Positions 63,345-64,000 of a stretch of DNA of 64,000 nt are shown here, one piece after another. The DNA is from Ditylenchus dipsaci (taxonomy: Eukaryota > Nematoda > Chromadorea > Rhabditida > Anguinidae). Numbering within the stretch: position 1 is the first letter of the stretch; each line of letters starts with the position of its first letter. Location of the stretch: positions 518,413 through 582,412 of the forward strand of contig SADC01001185.1 of the NCBI GenBank assembly GCA_004194705.1, given 5' to 3'. The position numbers were made by a program, and so were the translations under genes. The notes beneath the pieces are model-generated. The model had not been told where the DNA came from. It made no database searches and worked only from the letters and a program-made list of their open reading frames with translations.

Positions 63345-64000
63345 GTTGGTAGCTTCCGAAGGTTTGACCAAGGAAAAAGAGAGTATGTTCGACGAATAGA
63401 ATGGCCCTACATTGGACATTTTTAAATTTTAGTTCTAACTAAATTTGAATTTTCAACTTTATTATGGCTTAGATATAAGCCATAGTCTAGAATCATGGCT
63501 ACACATTGGTATAAAAAATGTGTAATTGTAAAGAAAATACAGAACATATTGTAGAGATTAGGTAATTTTAGTTGCTTATTTAGTTTCTCTCCGAGGAGAG
63601 CCGATCGGGTCGAAGGGCAATTTGCCCCACCACCAACCACATTCCAGACTCTCTCCCAGCGGCTAGCTTATCCCCCTCCTATTGTGTATATTTGCCCTAT
63701 GTGCTTGCTAGCGCTCATCACCCCACCTTATTATCACCATCTATTTGTTGTGTGCCCCTATTGCCCCACCCACCCCAGTGCTAGATCTCCGCGGAGATAT
63801 ATGTATTGTATTGTGTAGTTTGTAGTGGAAAATGGCATTAGCCATTTTCACAATCTATCATCGTTGTGTTTTTGTGTTCTTACGAGCTAGCTGTATTTTG
63901 TTTGCTCCCATTTAGCTAAATAAACCTACTTCTCTTATTCCCTTTCTACAACATAAGGGTTGGATCACCCCCTCTGAGGAGATTCCCTAAGAAGTATTTT
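63345..64000. other. No gene; possible LTR-like end
   Basis: 63640-63960 differs from the surroundings: GC-richer, with TTAGCTAAATAAACC (polyadenylation-like) and then CTACAACATAAGGGTTGGAT near the edge, a layout seen at the 3' end of retroelement LTRs. No duplicated copy or primer-binding site could be confirmed. Confidence 0.25.

Noticed and set aside
1..64000. Origin in a bacterium, virus or organelle
   Set aside because: Split genes with GT-AG introns, eukaryote-specific proteins (MOB4, Acinus) and nuclear DNA transposons throughout.

Overview
This is eukaryotic DNA: AT-rich, with very short introns (about 45-70 bp) that mostly end in TTTTCAG/TTTTAG, a nuclear tRNA-Thr gene, split genes, and a very dense load of nested DNA transposons. 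An invertebrate metazoan is certain enough. A nematode is my best guess, from the TTTTCAG acceptors and from an RPL26 C-terminus that resembles nematode RPL26 as I remember it. No bacterial, organellar or CRISPR features are present.

Host genes. (1) A MOB4/phocein gene on the + strand is split into ten recognisable coding exons from about 5.64 to 23.82 kb; one intron (6007-22394, about 16.4 kb) is filled with nested mobile elements. (2) An Acinus-like RNA-binding protein lies on the - strand (25.78-27.96 kb, six exons: RRM, degenerate KPKEGHDKDER repeats, RSB motif). (3) A LURP-one-related (Tubby C-like) protein is a single exon on the - strand (33.26-33.84 kb). (4) tRNA-Thr(AGT) is at 52.40-52.47 kb on the - strand. 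Fragments: an RPL26 pseudogene that keeps its intron (14.77-15.16 kb), three exons of a proteasome alpha-1-like gene (50.58-50.90 kb), two GNAT acetyltransferase pieces (43.5 and 56.6 kb) and an unassigned last exon (63.19-63.34 kb).

Mobile DNA makes up most of the rest. Target-site duplications (TSDs) can be read directly for many elements. The striking group is a set of Mutator-like elements (9-10 bp TSDs, usually GG...CC ends) whose terminal inverted repeats are arrays of a short family-specific word in opposite orientation at the two ends: 4672-5446, 6402-7505, 9983-12516, 28205-29394, 28565-29118, 29445-31094, 32260-33033, 34774-35537, 39901-41728, 46235-46663, 47032-48165. Two of them (9983-12516, 39901-41728) carry split MULE-type transposase genes. 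Two others (29445-31094, 47032-48165) carry a FLYWCH-like zinc-finger protein, in one case joined to a Ulp1 (C48) SUMO-protease-like domain. Members with different words can share the same interior, and three sets of ends use variants of one 12-bp word (ACGACTCGGTAC, ACGACTCGCTAC, ACGACCGGATAC).

Other groups: hAT-type elements with 8-bp TSDs (1509, 2672, 4170, 13491, 20345, 37701, 42549, 44730, 49414); a PIF/Harbinger element with a MADF gene and a DDE transposase (16.5-20.06 kb); TA-inserting pogo/mariner-like elements; TTAA-flanked elements that carry tRNA-like A/B-box modules in their ends; a MITE family with ACCGTATTTTCTCTAATA ends that often hosts other insertions; and a dispersed foldback module around GTCTAAGGTA. 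The order of several insertions can be read from empty-site copies inside this same window.
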